64,000 nt of DNA. Source: Burkholderia diffusa (GTDB lineage: Bacteria; Pseudomonadota; Gammaproteobacteria; Burkholderiales; Burkholderiaceae). The translations under genes were made by a program, and so were the position numbers. The first letter of the stretch is position 1. Each line of letters begins with the position of its first letter. The stretch covers positions 152,600 through 216,599 of the forward strand of contig NZ_CABVPN010000009.1 of assembly GCF_902499115.1 (NCBI RefSeq), given 5' to 3'. The notes beneath the pieces were generated by a model. That model was not told where the DNA came from and did no database searches. It saw only the letters and a program-made list of their open reading frames with translations. This document shows positions 26,724 to 35,756 of the stretch, in pieces.

Positions 26724-28130
26724 TCAGGACTCGGTCGCGGCGGCGACTTCCGCCGCTTCGGCGAGCGCGTCGAGAAAGCGCGTGCGCCACCAGTGCACGT
26801 CGGTCTTGCGCACGATCGCCATCAGCGCGTCGTGGCGCTGGCGGCGTTCGTCGAGCGGCATCGTGAGCGCGCGCTGGATCGCCTGCGCGGTGCCTTGCGT
26901 GTCGTACGGATTGACGAGCAGCGCGGGCTTCAACTGCTCGGCCGCGCCCGCGAAACGCGACAGCACGAGCACGCCCGGATCGGCCTCGTCCTGCGCGGCG
27001 AGAAACTCCTTCGCGACCAGGTTCATGCCATCGCGCAGCGGCGTGACGAGCGCGACGCGGCTCGCGCGGTAGAGGCCCGGCAAGCGCTTGCGCGCGACCG
27101 TGCGGTGGATGTAGCGCATCGGCATCCACTCGAGTTCGCCGTAATCGCCGTTGATCGCGCCGCACAGGCTGTCCATCTCGCGCCGCAGGTCGTCGTACGC
27201 GCCGAGATCCTCGCGGCTTGGTGCGGCGATCTGGATCAGCGTCGCGCGGTCGCGGTTCTCCGGATATTGTTCGAGCAACTGGCGGAACGCGTGCACGCGC
27301 TGCGGCAGCCCCTTCGTGTAGTCGAGCCGGTCGACGCCGACGAGCAACTGGCGACGCGAATACTCGTCGCGCATCCGCTCGAACATGTCGATGCCGTCGC
27401 GGTTCTCCGCGAGCGCTGCGAATTCGTCGACGTTGATGCCGATCGGGAACGCACCGGCCGACAGCGTGCGGCCGAACGCGTGCAGGCGGCCGTCCGGTAG
27501 CCGCGCGGCGCCGGCTTCCGCCTCGACGTAGTGCTCGAAGTGAAGGAGATCCGATTCGGTCTGGAAGCCGACGAGATCGTAGGCGAACAGCGAGCGCATC
27601 AGCCACTCGTGCTCCGGGATCGCGGCCATGATCGGCGGCGGCGGCATCGGAATGTGCAGGAAGAAGCCGATCGGATTCCTGCAGCCCATCGCACGCAGTT
27701 CGGCGGCGAGCGGAATCAGCTGGTAATCGTGGACCCAGACGACGTCGTCGGGGCGCAGCAGCGTGCTCAGCTTGCGCGCGAACAACTGGTTCACACGCCG
27801 GTAGCCGTCCGCGAAGCGGCGGTCGAACTGCGCGAGATCGAGGCGGTAGTGGAACACCGGCCACAGCACGTTGTTCGAGTATCCGAGGTAATACGCGTCG
27901 TAATCCTGCGGATCGAGATCGATCGTCGCGAGCTGGATGCCGCCGACGTTCTGGATCTGCACGTCGTCGCCGTGCGCGGGGCGTTCGCCGTCGCCGCGCA
28001 GCCTGCCGCTCCACCCGAACCAGACGCCGCCCGATTCCTGCAGGCTGTCTTTCACGGCCACGGCAAGCCCGCCTGCCGCGGCTTTACGGGGATCTGCAAT
28101 GCGATTGGATACGACGACGAGTCGGCTCAC
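26724..28130 (-). CDS. otsA: Alpha,alpha-trehalose-phosphate synthase
   Basis: 468 residues (GT20). Makes trehalose-6-phosphate from UDP-glucose and glucose-6-phosphate. Motifs in order: N-terminal 'VVVSNRIADPRKAAAGGLAV' (sugar-nucleotide loop), 'VWVHDYQLIPLAAEL', 'FFLHIPMPPPP', 'GVDRLDYTKGLPQR' and 'TPLRDGMNLVAKEF', all intact. The length equals E. coli OtsA. It starts at GTG with AGGAGA upstream; a longer frame to 28193 has no such site. No otsB lies next to it, so the phosphatase step must be encoded elsewhere. Osmotic or heat-stress protection, a theme shared with the FtsH next door. Confidence 0.95.
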   Translation of the reverse strand: MSRLVVVSNRIADPRKAAAGGLAVAVKDSLQESGGVWFGWSGRLRGDGERPAHGDDVQIQNVGGIQLATIDLDPQDYDAYYLGYSNNVLWPVFHYRLDLAQFDRRFADGYRRVNQLFARKLSTLLRPDDVVWVHDYQLIPLAAELRAMGCRNPIGFFLHIPMPPPPIMAAIPEHEWLMRSLFAYDLVGFQTESDLLHFEHYVEAEAGAARLPDGRLHAFGRTLSAGAFPIGINVDEFAALAENRDGIDMFERMRDEYSRRQLLVGVDRLDYTKGLPQRVHAFRQLLEQYPENRDRATLIQIAAPSREDLGAYDDLRREMDSLCGAINGDYGELEWMPMRYIHRTVARKRLPGLYRASRVALVTPLRDGMNLVAKEFLAAQDEADPGVLVLSRFAGAAEQLKPALLVNPYDTQGTAQAIQRALTMPLDERRQRHDALMAIVRKTDVHWWRTRFLDALAEAAEVAAATES

Positions 28131-28657
28131 CAGCTCTCCTGCGAATGGTTGGGGAAGGTTCGTGCGGCCAGGGCGCGAGGCGGACGCCGCCATCGACGCG
28201 TGGCGCGATGGGGCCGCGATACGAGCGGACGGGAATCAGGGAACGCGATTCGCCGTTCGAACGTGGAGTGCTTTTTTTAGGATACTCGTCATTCGCATGA
28301 TTTAAAAGTGCATGACCGCGCTCGGCGAATTCGCAGGCGGTTCAACACTTGCCGTTTCGCGTGCAGGGCGGGCGGGACCGGAAATTGCGCGGCAGCGTGT
28401 GCAACGGGAGGCGGCGATCCTGGAGAAAGGGGATCGTGGACGTACGGGCCCGATCGTATTCCGTGTCGATCGAAATTGCTTCGATCGATCGCGATGTGCG
28501 TGGTCGACGCGGCGAGGATGCGTGCCGCGGACACATGGAGCGTGCCGCGCGACGCCCGGCGTTTCAGGTTCGCACGAGCGTGACGACCGTCGCACGCAGG
28601 CGGTGGCGATGCGCAGACGGGCCGTGTTCCGTGCGACGCGTTACGCGTGACACCACG
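28131..28657. other. Intergenic region upstream of otsA
   Basis: 527 bp between otsA and the end of the chemoreceptor gene. It holds otsA's promoter. Several short frames overlap here on both strands without ribosome sites or recognisable products, so no gene is called. A clean inverted repeat lies at 28466-28488. Confidence 0.5.
28466..28488. repeat. Inverted repeat upstream of otsA
   Basis: Perfect 9-bp arms tcgatcgaa / ttcgatcga with a 5-nt spacer, 336 bp before otsA. It has the size of a regulator site, but no matching repeat was seen elsewhere in the window. Confidence 0.45.
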
Positions 28658-30295
28658 TTATGCGGCAGCTGCCTGCCAGTGCGACGCGCTGTCGTCTGCT
28701 TGCGCGCGCGCGTGTGCCGACGCTGCATGTTCGCCGGCCGGCATCCGGAACGCGGACACCGTCTCCGACAGATCGCGGCCCTGCGCCTCGAGCGATTTCG
28801 ACGCGGCCGCAGCCTGTTCGACGAGTGCCGCGTTCTGCTGCGTCGTCTCGTCCATCTGCGTGATCGTCAGGTTCACCTGGTCGATGCCGCGGCTCTGTTC
28901 GGCCGATGCGGCCGCGATTTCACCCATGATGTCGGTGACGCGCGCGACGGCTCGCGTCAAGTCCGACATCGTCTTGCCGGCTTCGCCCGCGAGCGCCGAG
29001 CCGTCCTGGATCGTCTGTACCGATGCCGAGATCAGCTCCTTGATTTCCTTCGCCGCGGTGGACGAACGTTGCGCGAGGCTGCGCACCTCGCTCGCGACGA
29101 CCGCGAAGCCGCGGCCCTGTTCGCCCGCGCGTGCCGCCTCGACTGCCGCGTTCAGCGCGAGGATGTTGGTCTGGAATGCGATGCCTTCGATGATCCCGGT
29201 GATGTCCGCAATTTTCGACGAGCTGTTGCCGATCTCCGTCATCGTATCGACCACGCGGCCGACCACCGCGCTGCCGCGCAGCGCGACGTCCGACGCATTC
29301 GCGGCGAGCGTGCTCGCCTGCTGCGCGTTCTCCGCGTTCAGGCGCACCGTCGACGTGAATTGCTCCATCGTCGCGGCGGTCTCCTGCAGCGATGCGGCCT
29401 GTTCCTCGGTGCGCTGGCTCAGGTCGAGATTGCCCGATGCGATCTCGCCTACCGCATGCGCGATGCTGTTCGACGAATCGCGCACGCGACCGACGATGTC
29501 GATCAGCCGCGCATTCATCGTGCGCAGCGCGTCGAGCAGGTCGCGCGTCTCGTCGTTGCCGCTCACGCTGATACGGCTGCCGAGATCGCCATTGGCCACC
29601 GTGCGCGCGACGTCGACTGCCGCGACGATCGGTGCGGTGATCCTGCGCGTCAGCCACAGGCCGCCGCCAACCGCCACCGCGATCGCGATTGCGCAGATGG
29701 CCAGCAGCAAGTTGCGCTCGAGCGCGTAGCGATCCGAGAATGCCTGCGCGATCGCGACTTCACGCTCGTGCGTATAGGTTGCGTACGCATCGGTTGCGCG
29801 AACCAGTTGCGCAAGCAACGGACGGCAGCGATTGTCGATATCGGCGGTTGCCTCGTCCTTCTTGCCGGCCTGCGCGAGCCCGACGATATTCAGCGCGACG
29901 GGCCCGTAGCTCGCTTCGACGCGCACGATCTCGGCGACCAGTTCGCGCGCGCGGTCGGTCGTGTCGGTCGCATTCGCCATCATGTCCTTCAGCTTCGCGA
30001 GACGGTCCTGCACGTCCTTGTGCGCCTGCTGCACTTCGGCCAGTTCGAGCTGGATGTCGGACGGCGTGGTCACGAGCACCAGGTTGCGCGCGGCGATCGC
30101 GCGCCGGTCGACCGCCGTACGGATTTGCGCGGACAGGTTTGCGCGCGCATTGACGCCGTTCATGTACCGGGAAAACTCGTCGTTCGTATCGGACAGCGCT
30201 TTCAGCGCCATGCCCGACACGGCCACGACGACCACGGCGAGCAAACCGAAGCCGCCAAGCAGTTTTGCCTTGATCGTTATTCTGGCGATTTTCAC
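28658..30295 (-). CDS. Methyl-accepting chemotaxis protein
   Basis: 545 residues. TM1 (about 12-32), a periplasmic four-helix-bundle sensor (about 33-195), TM2 (about 196-216), HAMP (217-270) and the cytoplasmic signalling domain with the conserved hairpin tip 'GIAFQTNILALNAAVEAARA' (about 370-390). Typical Tar/Tsr architecture (4HB_MCP family). The C-terminus is short, Ala/His-rich and lacks an NWETF-like CheR/CheB tether, so adaptation would rely on other receptors. The ligand cannot be predicted. Monocistronic; neither flanking gene is chemotactic. Confidence 0.94.
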   Translation of the reverse strand: MKIARITIKAKLLGGFGLLAVVVVAVSGMALKALSDTNDEFSRYMNGVNARANLSAQIRTAVDRRAIAARNLVLVTTPSDIQLELAEVQQAHKDVQDRLAKLKDMMANATDTTDRARELVAEIVRVEASYGPVALNIVGLAQAGKKDEATADIDNRCRPLLAQLVRATDAYATYTHEREVAIAQAFSDRYALERNLLLAICAIAIAVAVGGGLWLTRRITAPIVAAVDVARTVANGDLGSRISVSGNDETRDLLDALRTMNARLIDIVGRVRDSSNSIAHAVGEIASGNLDLSQRTEEQAASLQETAATMEQFTSTVRLNAENAQQASTLAANASDVALRGSAVVGRVVDTMTEIGNSSSKIADITGIIEGIAFQTNILALNAAVEAARAGEQGRGFAVVASEVRSLAQRSSTAAKEIKELISASVQTIQDGSALAGEAGKTMSDLTRAVARVTDIMGEIAAASAEQSRGIDQVNLTITQMDETTQQNAALVEQAAAASKSLEAQGRDLSETVSAFRMPAGEHAASAHARAQADDSASHWQAAAA

Positions 30296-30706
30296 GATGT
30301 GCCTCTGTGCGAGTGGTTGACGATGGGAATTTGTTGTTCGACCGCGTGCAGGCCCGTGCCGTCATTAACGGGAATTCCGGATATTTCTTTACCCATCGAA
30401 AACCCTGATATTTATTATTTTTTCACTGGAAACCCCGCCGGTTGGGCTTTCTCGATCCGGAGAAAGGCTCAGGAATCGCCAATGATCGTCGCGTTCATAC
30501 GCGGACATGAAAATCGACTTTTACCGAAAGTTAATACGTTCTGGTCGGTTTCTCAAATCGCCAGATTGGTATGTTCCTTGATTTACGGGTGAATCGCGCA
30601 TTTGCGTTCGGACGCTCGGGAACGCCCGATTTGGCCCTGTAAAAGAGGCTAAGAATGCGCGCCCGTTCGACCCGGCCCGCGGCCGGCGCCGCGGGCCGTC
30701 CGGCGA
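30296..30706. other. Intergenic region between chemoreceptor and TonB receptor genes
   Basis: 411 bp. The part from about 30385 to 30440 is A/T-rich and probably contains the chemoreceptor promoter. A GC hairpin lies at 30673-30698. No gene seen. Confidence 0.5.
30673..30698 (-). terminator. GC hairpin after the TonB receptor gene
   Basis: A perfect 10-bp stem (cggcccgcgg / ccgcgggccg) with a 6-nt loop, 8 bp beyond the receptor's stop on the minus strand. No T-run follows. Confidence 0.45.
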
Positions 30707-32785
30707 TCAGAACGTCGTGCGCAGGCCGGCCATCATGCTGCGGCCGCCTTGCGGTGCGAAGCCGCGCACGACCGAGGTCGCATAGCGGATCTCCTGGTTC
30801 GTCAGGTTGTCGCCGCGCAGGTACGCGAGCCAGTGCGTCGCGCCGACACGGAACTTGTACGTGAGCATCACGCCGAGCGACGTGTAGCCGTCGGTCGGAA
30901 CATCGTTGTCGGGCACGCGGTGCTGCGACCACGCGTGCGTGACCTGCGCGCGCGCACCGAACGGGCCGTAGCCATAGTCGGCCGCGAGCGTCGCGCGCAG
31001 CGGCGCGATGCGCGGCAGCGGCTGGCCGGTGTCGACGTTGCGTGCATGCGTGTAGTCGGCGGTCAGTTCCAGGTCGACCGTGTGACCGCGCCGCGAGAAC
31101 GCGCGCCACTTGCCATCGAGTTCGACGCCGTAGAACTCGGCGCGCACGCCGCGATAGATGGCTTCGTCGAGCGTATCGCCGGCGCCGGGCGCGACCGGTT
31201 CGCCGTCGTCGTTCACGAGGCGGCCCGTGTTGTACTCGGTCAGGTAGTTGGAAAAGCGGTTGTAGAACACGCCGACGCTGCCGCGGTTCGGGCCGCTCGC
31301 ATAGCGTAGCGACAGGTCGGTCGACACGGCCTTTTCCTTCGACGCTTTCGGGTTGCCGATCAGGAACTGGCCGGTCGCGTCGTGCGGGCCGTTCGAGTAC
31401 AACTCGTAGAAGGTCGGCGCGCGTTCGGTGTACGCGACGTTTGCCGCGACCGACCACACGGGCGTCAGCGAGAACAGCGCGCCGGCCGATACGCTGCCGG
31501 CATTGAAGTCGCGCGGCTGCGCGACCGCGAATTTCTCGATGCCGGCCGGATCGGGATCGATCTTCACATGCTCGAAGCGCCCGCCGAGGGTCAGCTTCAG
31601 CGCGGGGACGACCTGCCATTCCTCGAGACCGAACAGCGCGACACTGTTCGTTCGCGTGGACGGCACGAGCATTTCGTCGCCGAGCGCCGAGAACGTGTTC
31701 TGGCCGAACTGAACACCGATCGCGCCTTCGAACGGGCCGATCCTGCGATGCCGCGCCTCGATGCGCGCCTCGTAGCCGCGGTTGCGGAAGGTGGTGGCCG
31801 TCTCGCCGTTGTCGACTTCCTTGTGGCGATAGTCGGTGTACGCGAAGTCGAACTTCAGCGTCGTGAACGGGCCGCTCAGGTTGCGCACCTCGGACGCGAG
31901 CGCGAGGCGCTCCTGGCGCATCCGCAAGCGCACGTCGTCCTCGGCGACGGAGCCGTAGTTCGACTCGTAGCCGCTGTACGACAGGCCCGCGAAGCCATCG
32001 GCCCACGTGTACGACGCGCCGAGCGCGCCGCCATGCACGCGGCCGTCGCTATTTGGCACGCTGCCGTACGGTTGCGGCGTGTCGGGGCCGTCGATCGCCC
32101 GTTGCTGGCTGCTGCGCGCGTAGCCGGGAATCCGCAGCTTGCTCGTTTCCCGGTCGAATGCGTCGACATGGAACGCAAAGCGGCCGTTGCCGCCTTCGAC
32201 CTGCGCGGCGCCCGCGCGCACCGAATTGGCGCCACCGTAGCGCGCGTCGAGCGCGCCCGTCACGCCTTCGATCGCCTCTCGCGGAATCCGGTTGTCGATC
32301 GTGTTGACGACCCCGCCGACCGCGTTGCCGCCGTACAGCAGCGCGGCCGGCCCGCGCACGATCTCGACGCGTTCGATCGACAGCGGATCCTGCGGCACTG
32401 CGTGGTCGTACGACAGCGACGACGCGTCGTAGGCGGCGACGCCATTCTGCAGCAGGCGGATCCGGTCGCCGTCCATCCCGCGGATGATCGGGCGGCCGAC
32501 CATCGGCCCGTAGGTGGTGGTCGATACGCCGGGCAGGCCGTCGAGCGTTTCGCCGAGCGAATCGGCCTGGCGGCGCGTCAGCGCGTCGCCGGACAGTTGC
32601 ACGGTCGGCGAGATCAGCTCGGTGTCGCCGAGCGGGTTCGCGGTCACGAAAATCGGCGCGAGCGGCGTGGTGTGCGTCGGCGTCGACGAGGCGGGCGTAT
32701 CGGCCTGTGCGTGCGCGACGGCGGCGAACAGCATCAGCGAAACGGGCGGTAGCGGGCGAAGCGGTAGACGAGGGAGGTCGCGCAT
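30707..32785 (-). CDS. TonB-dependent outer-membrane receptor, ZnuD-like
   Basis: 692 residues. A signal peptide (MRDLPRLPLRPLPPVSLMLF...AHA) and the TonB-box region 'PIFVTANPLG' are followed by a plug with 'GETLDGLPGVSTTTYGPMVG', 'RPIIRGMDGDRIRLLQNGVA' and 'DPLSIERVEIVRGPAALLYG'. A 22-strand barrel ends in 'RSMMAGLRTTF' with terminal Phe. The plug ('RPIIRGMDG', 'SSLSYDHAVPQDPLSIERVE') is closest in style to ZnuD/PA0781-type zinc receptors. The His-rich external loop of Neisseria ZnuD is not apparent. I chose the ATG at 32783-32785 although its ribosome site is weak; starts 44-60 bp upstream are possible. Zur/Fur-like sites lie just upstream, supporting metal control. Confidence 0.87.
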   Translation of the reverse strand: MRDLPRLPLRPLPPVSLMLFAAVAHAQADTPASSTPTHTTPLAPIFVTANPLGDTELISPTVQLSGDALTRRQADSLGETLDGLPGVSTTTYGPMVGRPIIRGMDGDRIRLLQNGVAAYDASSLSYDHAVPQDPLSIERVEIVRGPAALLYGGNAVGGVVNTIDNRIPREAIEGVTGALDARYGGANSVRAGAAQVEGGNGRFAFHVDAFDRETSKLRIPGYARSSQQRAIDGPDTPQPYGSVPNSDGRVHGGALGASYTWADGFAGLSYSGYESNYGSVAEDDVRLRMRQERLALASEVRNLSGPFTTLKFDFAYTDYRHKEVDNGETATTFRNRGYEARIEARHRRIGPFEGAIGVQFGQNTFSALGDEMLVPSTRTNSVALFGLEEWQVVPALKLTLGGRFEHVKIDPDPAGIEKFAVAQPRDFNAGSVSAGALFSLTPVWSVAANVAYTERAPTFYELYSNGPHDATGQFLIGNPKASKEKAVSTDLSLRYASGPNRGSVGVFYNRFSNYLTEYNTGRLVNDDGEPVAPGAGDTLDEAIYRGVRAEFYGVELDGKWRAFSRRGHTVDLELTADYTHARNVDTGQPLPRIAPLRATLAADYGYGPFGARAQVTHAWSQHRVPDNDVPTDGYTSLGVMLTYKFRVGATHWLAYLRGDNLTNQEIRYATSVVRGFAPQGGRSMMAGLRTTF

Positions 32786-32849
32786 GGTCGGTGAATCGGT
32801 TGGAATGGGTTGGAATCGGATCGGGAAACGAGACATGCGGGTCATTACT

Positions 32850-32867
32850 TGATACGATATATTGTTG
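32850..32867. promoter_or_regulatory. Second, imperfect A/T-rich metalloregulator-like site
   Basis: tgatacgatatattgttg has an imperfect palindromic core (cGATATATTg) and lies 65 bp before the chosen receptor start. It resembles the perfect site at 32956 in composition. It may instead be the receptor's -10 region. Confidence 0.35.
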
Positions 32868-32955
32868 CGTCTGCGACGCGCAGTGACCCTTTTGGATATG
32901 ACTCGGCGTAACCCGGCCACCCGGGCGGAACGGCTTCAGATGGACGAGTTCGCGA

Positions 32956-32978
32956 AATGATATGTTATATCATTACAA
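32956..32978. promoter_or_regulatory. Zur/Fur-family operator between the receptor and adhP
   Basis: AATGATAT-gtt-ATATCATT (32956-32974) is a perfect 8+3+8 inverted repeat. The overlapping ATGTTATATCATTACAA (32962-32978) differs at few positions from the TGTTATA-N-TATAACA form I recall for Zur boxes of Gram-negative bacteria. Fur and Zur cannot be separated by eye; a zinc-type receptor and a zinc enzyme on either side favour Zur. Confidence 0.55.
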
Positions 32979-33202
32979 ATTCCAAGCGAAACGGCGGTAG
33001 CCCACAGGGTCTCCGACAACCTGCCGAAATGGCCGAGAACGCAGCGGCGGGACGTTCAAACCGGCACCGGCGGCGCAAGCAACCATGTCTCGCGATGAAT
33101 GCGCCGCCGGCGCGCACGATTTCTGCCCCGTTGATGCGCATCAATGCGTTCCGGTTTCGAGCCCGGATACTGGCGCGGTCATCGACCAGACAGGAGCGAC
33201 GC

Positions 33203-34231
33203 ATGACTCAAACCATGAAAGCGGCGGTGGTGCACGCGTTCGGCGAACCGTTGCGCATCGAGGAAGTGCCGATCCCGATGCCGGGCCCTGGCCAGATCCT
33301 CGTCAACATCAAGGCGACGGGTGTCTGCCATACGGACCTGCACGCAGCCGACGGCGACTGGCCCGTGAAGCCGACGCTGCCGTTCATTCCCGGACACGAA
33401 GGCGTGGGCGTCGTCGCGGCGGTCGGCGCGGGCGTCACGCACGTGCGCGAGGGCGACCGCGTCGGCGTGCCGTGGCTCTACACGGCGTGCGGCCACTGCG
33501 AGTACTGCCACACCGGCTGGGAAACCCTTTGCCACGGGCAGCAGAACACCGGCTATTCGGTGAACGGCAGCTACGCGGAATACGTGCTGGCCGATCCCGA
33601 CTACGTCGGCCATCTGCCCGAGCAGGTCGCGTTCGACGAGATCGCGCCGATCCTGTGCGCGGGCGTAACCGTCTACAAGGGGATTCGCGTCACCGACACG
33701 CGTCCGGGCCAGTGGATCGCGATTTCGGGTATCGGCGGGCTCGGCCACGTGGCCGTGCAATACGCGCGCGCGATGGGCCTGCACGTCGCGGCGATCGACG
33801 TGTCTCCGGCCAAGCTCGAACTCGCTCGCCAGCTTGGCGCACAACTGACGATCGATGCGTCGACCGACGATCCGGCGAAGGTCATCCAGAAGGAGATCGG
33901 CGGGGCGCATGGCGTGCTGGTCACGGCCGTGTCGCGCAGTGCGTTCGCGCAGGCGCTCGGGATGGTGCGGCGTGGCGGCACGGTGGCGCTCAACGGCTTG
34001 CCGCCCGGCGATTTCCCGTTGCCGATCTTCTCGACCGTGCTGAACGGCATCACGGTGCGCGGCTCGATCGTCGGCACGCGTCGCGATCTGCAGGAATCAC
34101 TCGATTTCGCGGCGGACGGGCTGGTGCGCGCGCATATCCATCGTGACCGACTCGGCAACATCAACGACATATTCGCGCGGCTGCGCGAAGGGAAGGTCGA
34201 CGGCCGCATCGTGCTGACCGACATGCATTGA
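33203..34231 (+). CDS. adhP: Zinc-dependent alcohol dehydrogenase, AdhP type
   Basis: 342 residues. Catalytic-zinc ligands lie in 'GVCHTDLHAADG' and 'PGHEGVGVV'. The structural-zinc four-Cys cluster is in 'TACGHCEYCHTGWETLCHGQ'. The Rossmann loop is 'AISGIGGLGHVAVQYARAMG' (about 175-194), followed by an acidic residue ('IDVSPAK'), so NAD-dependent. The layout is that of AdhP/AdhA ethanol-aldehyde dehydrogenases. The ATG has AGGAG upstream; a longer frame to 32957 would run through the metal operator and is rejected. It is divergent from the ZnuD-like receptor, with the operator between them. Probable role: primary alcohol/aldehyde interconversion. Confidence 0.92.
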   Translation: MTQTMKAAVVHAFGEPLRIEEVPIPMPGPGQILVNIKATGVCHTDLHAADGDWPVKPTLPFIPGHEGVGVVAAVGAGVTHVREGDRVGVPWLYTACGHCEYCHTGWETLCHGQQNTGYSVNGSYAEYVLADPDYVGHLPEQVAFDEIAPILCAGVTVYKGIRVTDTRPGQWIAISGIGGLGHVAVQYARAMGLHVAAIDVSPAKLELARQLGAQLTIDASTDDPAKVIQKEIGGAHGVLVTAVSRSAFAQALGMVRRGGTVALNGLPPGDFPLPIFSTVLNGITVRGSIVGTRRDLQESLDFAADGLVRAHIHRDRLGNINDIFARLREGKVDGRIVLTDMH

Positions 34232-34246
34232 CGCGCATTCGGGCAC

Positions 34247-34277
34247 GCTGCCGCGACGCGAGGGGCGTCGCGGCAGC
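34247..34277. terminator. Bidirectional hairpin between convergent genes
   Basis: A perfect 13-bp GC-rich stem (34247-34259 with 34265-34277) and a 5-nt loop lie between the convergent adhP and BNR-protein stops. There is no T-run, so its strength is uncertain. Confidence 0.6.
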
Positions 34278-34295
34278 CCTGCGCTCACGCGTGCA

Positions 34296-35756
34296 TCACG
34301 GCGCGAAGAACACGTCGGTGCGGTTCGTCAGGTTGCCCGCGTTGGTCTGGACGAAGAACGGATGGAACGACGACGACGGCAGCACGTCGAGCCCCTGGTA
34401 ATCACCGATGAAGAAGCCCTCCGCGTTCGGCGCGAGCTTCATGTCGAACGGGCCGCCGACGCGCCGCTCGTCGGCGAACGTGGTGCCGCCGTCGTGCGAG
34501 ATCTTGCGCCAGAACCCGGTCGGCAGCGTCGTCGTGTTGCCGGCCTGCAGGTCGCGGAAGTCGTAGTAGGTGACCATCACCGAGCCGGCATTGTCGACGC
34601 GCACCGACGGATTGAACGCGGCACGCCCGGTCGGCGTGTTCACTTGCAGCGGCGCGCTCCAGCTCGCGCCGCCGTCCTTCGACGTCGACAGCGCGATCTC
34701 GTCGTAGTTGCCGCCGTTGAAGCGGCTGTCCTGCCAGACGACGTACAGTTGCCCGGATGCCGGATCGATCGCGGGCTCCGGAATGATGTCGCCGGTGCGT
34801 ACCGGTTCGCCGGTGTTCGGATCGGTCACGCCGACCGTCTGCAGCCCGGCGATCACCTGCGGCTTCGTCCAGGTCGCGCCGTCGTCGGTCGACTTGATGA
34901 ACGCGACCTTGCCGGCCGCCTTGCTGAACGGCGGCTGGATCAGGTCGAAGAAGTCGTAGAGCGTACCGGTCTTCGGGTCGACGACGATCTGGTTGCCGAT
35001 CGTCTGCTGACGCGACGGCACGTTGACGATGACTTTCGCTCTGCTCCACGTCTTGCCGCCATCGACCGTCTTCGAGAAGAATGTCGGCCCGCGATATGCC
35101 TGCGTGTGCAGGTTCGCATACGGGTTGCCGTTCGGCAGTTCGAGGCGGTCCCACACCGCGTAGGCCGTGCCGGCCTTCACCGGGTTCGCCGTGACCGATT
35201 CCTTGTCGTTGAAGAACTGCGTCGTCGGTTCGTCGTTCGCGATCAGTACGGCCGGGCTGCTCCACGTCTGTCCGCCGTCGGTCGACACCGAGGCCGCGAC
35301 CGCATTGCCGTTGTTCGACTGGTTGAACGAGATCGATACCGAATACGCGGTGCCGTCGGGCCCGAACGACACCCACGGATCTGACGCGCGCTCGTACTTG
35401 AGCCCGCCCGGCGCGCAGGCGCTGAACGGTTGCGGCGTGCGCGCCCAGGTCGCACCGCCGTCGAACGTGTAGCCGGCGACGAGCCCGTGGGCGCCGCCGT
35501 TCGACCAGCGATCCTGCTGCCACACGCCGATCATGTTGGTCGGGTTCGCCGGATTGACCGAGAGCCATGGTTCGACCTCGGCGTTCACGTAGTTCGTGCC
35601 GGGGCCGCCGATGGTGCAGGCGGCGAACGGGCTCGGGCCGGACACGACCACGGGGTCGGCATGCGCGGCCGCGGCGGCGGCCATCGCCATTCCCATCGTG
35701 GCGGACAGGCGGGTGAGGCGGGTGACAAGCGAGTGGGATACCATCGTGTGTCGCAT
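34296..35756 (-). CDS. Secreted BNR/Asp-box (sialidase-like) beta-propeller protein
   Basis: 486 residues with a Sec signal peptide (MRHTMVSHSL...AAAHA). Six Asp boxes (S/T-x-D-x-G-x-x-W/F) are visible: 'TFDGGATW', 'STDGGQTW', 'TVDGGKTW', 'STDDGATW', 'SKDGGASW' and 'SHDGGTTF', spaced as in a six-bladed propeller. Sialidase-fold proteins use an Arg triad and Tyr/Asp; I cannot verify these by eye, so exo-sialidase activity is not claimed. The ATG at 35754-35756 has AGGAG 7 nt upstream, and a GTG 18 bp earlier is rejected. It is secreted and could bind or cleave a surface glycan. Confidence 0.8.
   Translation of the reverse strand: MRHTMVSHSLVTRLTRLSATMGMAMAAAAAAHADPVVVSGPSPFAACTIGGPGTNYVNAEVEPWLSVNPANPTNMIGVWQQDRWSNGGAHGLVAGYTFDGGATWARTPQPFSACAPGGLKYERASDPWVSFGPDGTAYSVSISFNQSNNGNAVAASVSTDGGQTWSSPAVLIANDEPTTQFFNDKESVTANPVKAGTAYAVWDRLELPNGNPYANLHTQAYRGPTFFSKTVDGGKTWSRAKVIVNVPSRQQTIGNQIVVDPKTGTLYDFFDLIQPPFSKAAGKVAFIKSTDDGATWTKPQVIAGLQTVGVTDPNTGEPVRTGDIIPEPAIDPASGQLYVVWQDSRFNGGNYDEIALSTSKDGGASWSAPLQVNTPTGRAAFNPSVRVDNAGSVMVTYYDFRDLQAGNTTTLPTGFWRKISHDGGTTFADERRVGGPFDMKLAPNAEGFFIGDYQGLDVLPSSSFHPFFVQTNAGNLTNRTDVFFAP

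Noticed and set aside
28289..28650. Several short frames on both strands before the chemoreceptor gene
   Set aside because: Mutually overlapping, without ribosome sites or domains. Treated as non-coding.
34296..35756. Calling the BNR protein a sialidase
   Set aside because: Asp boxes show a propeller fold only. The Arg triad and catalytic Tyr could not be confirmed.
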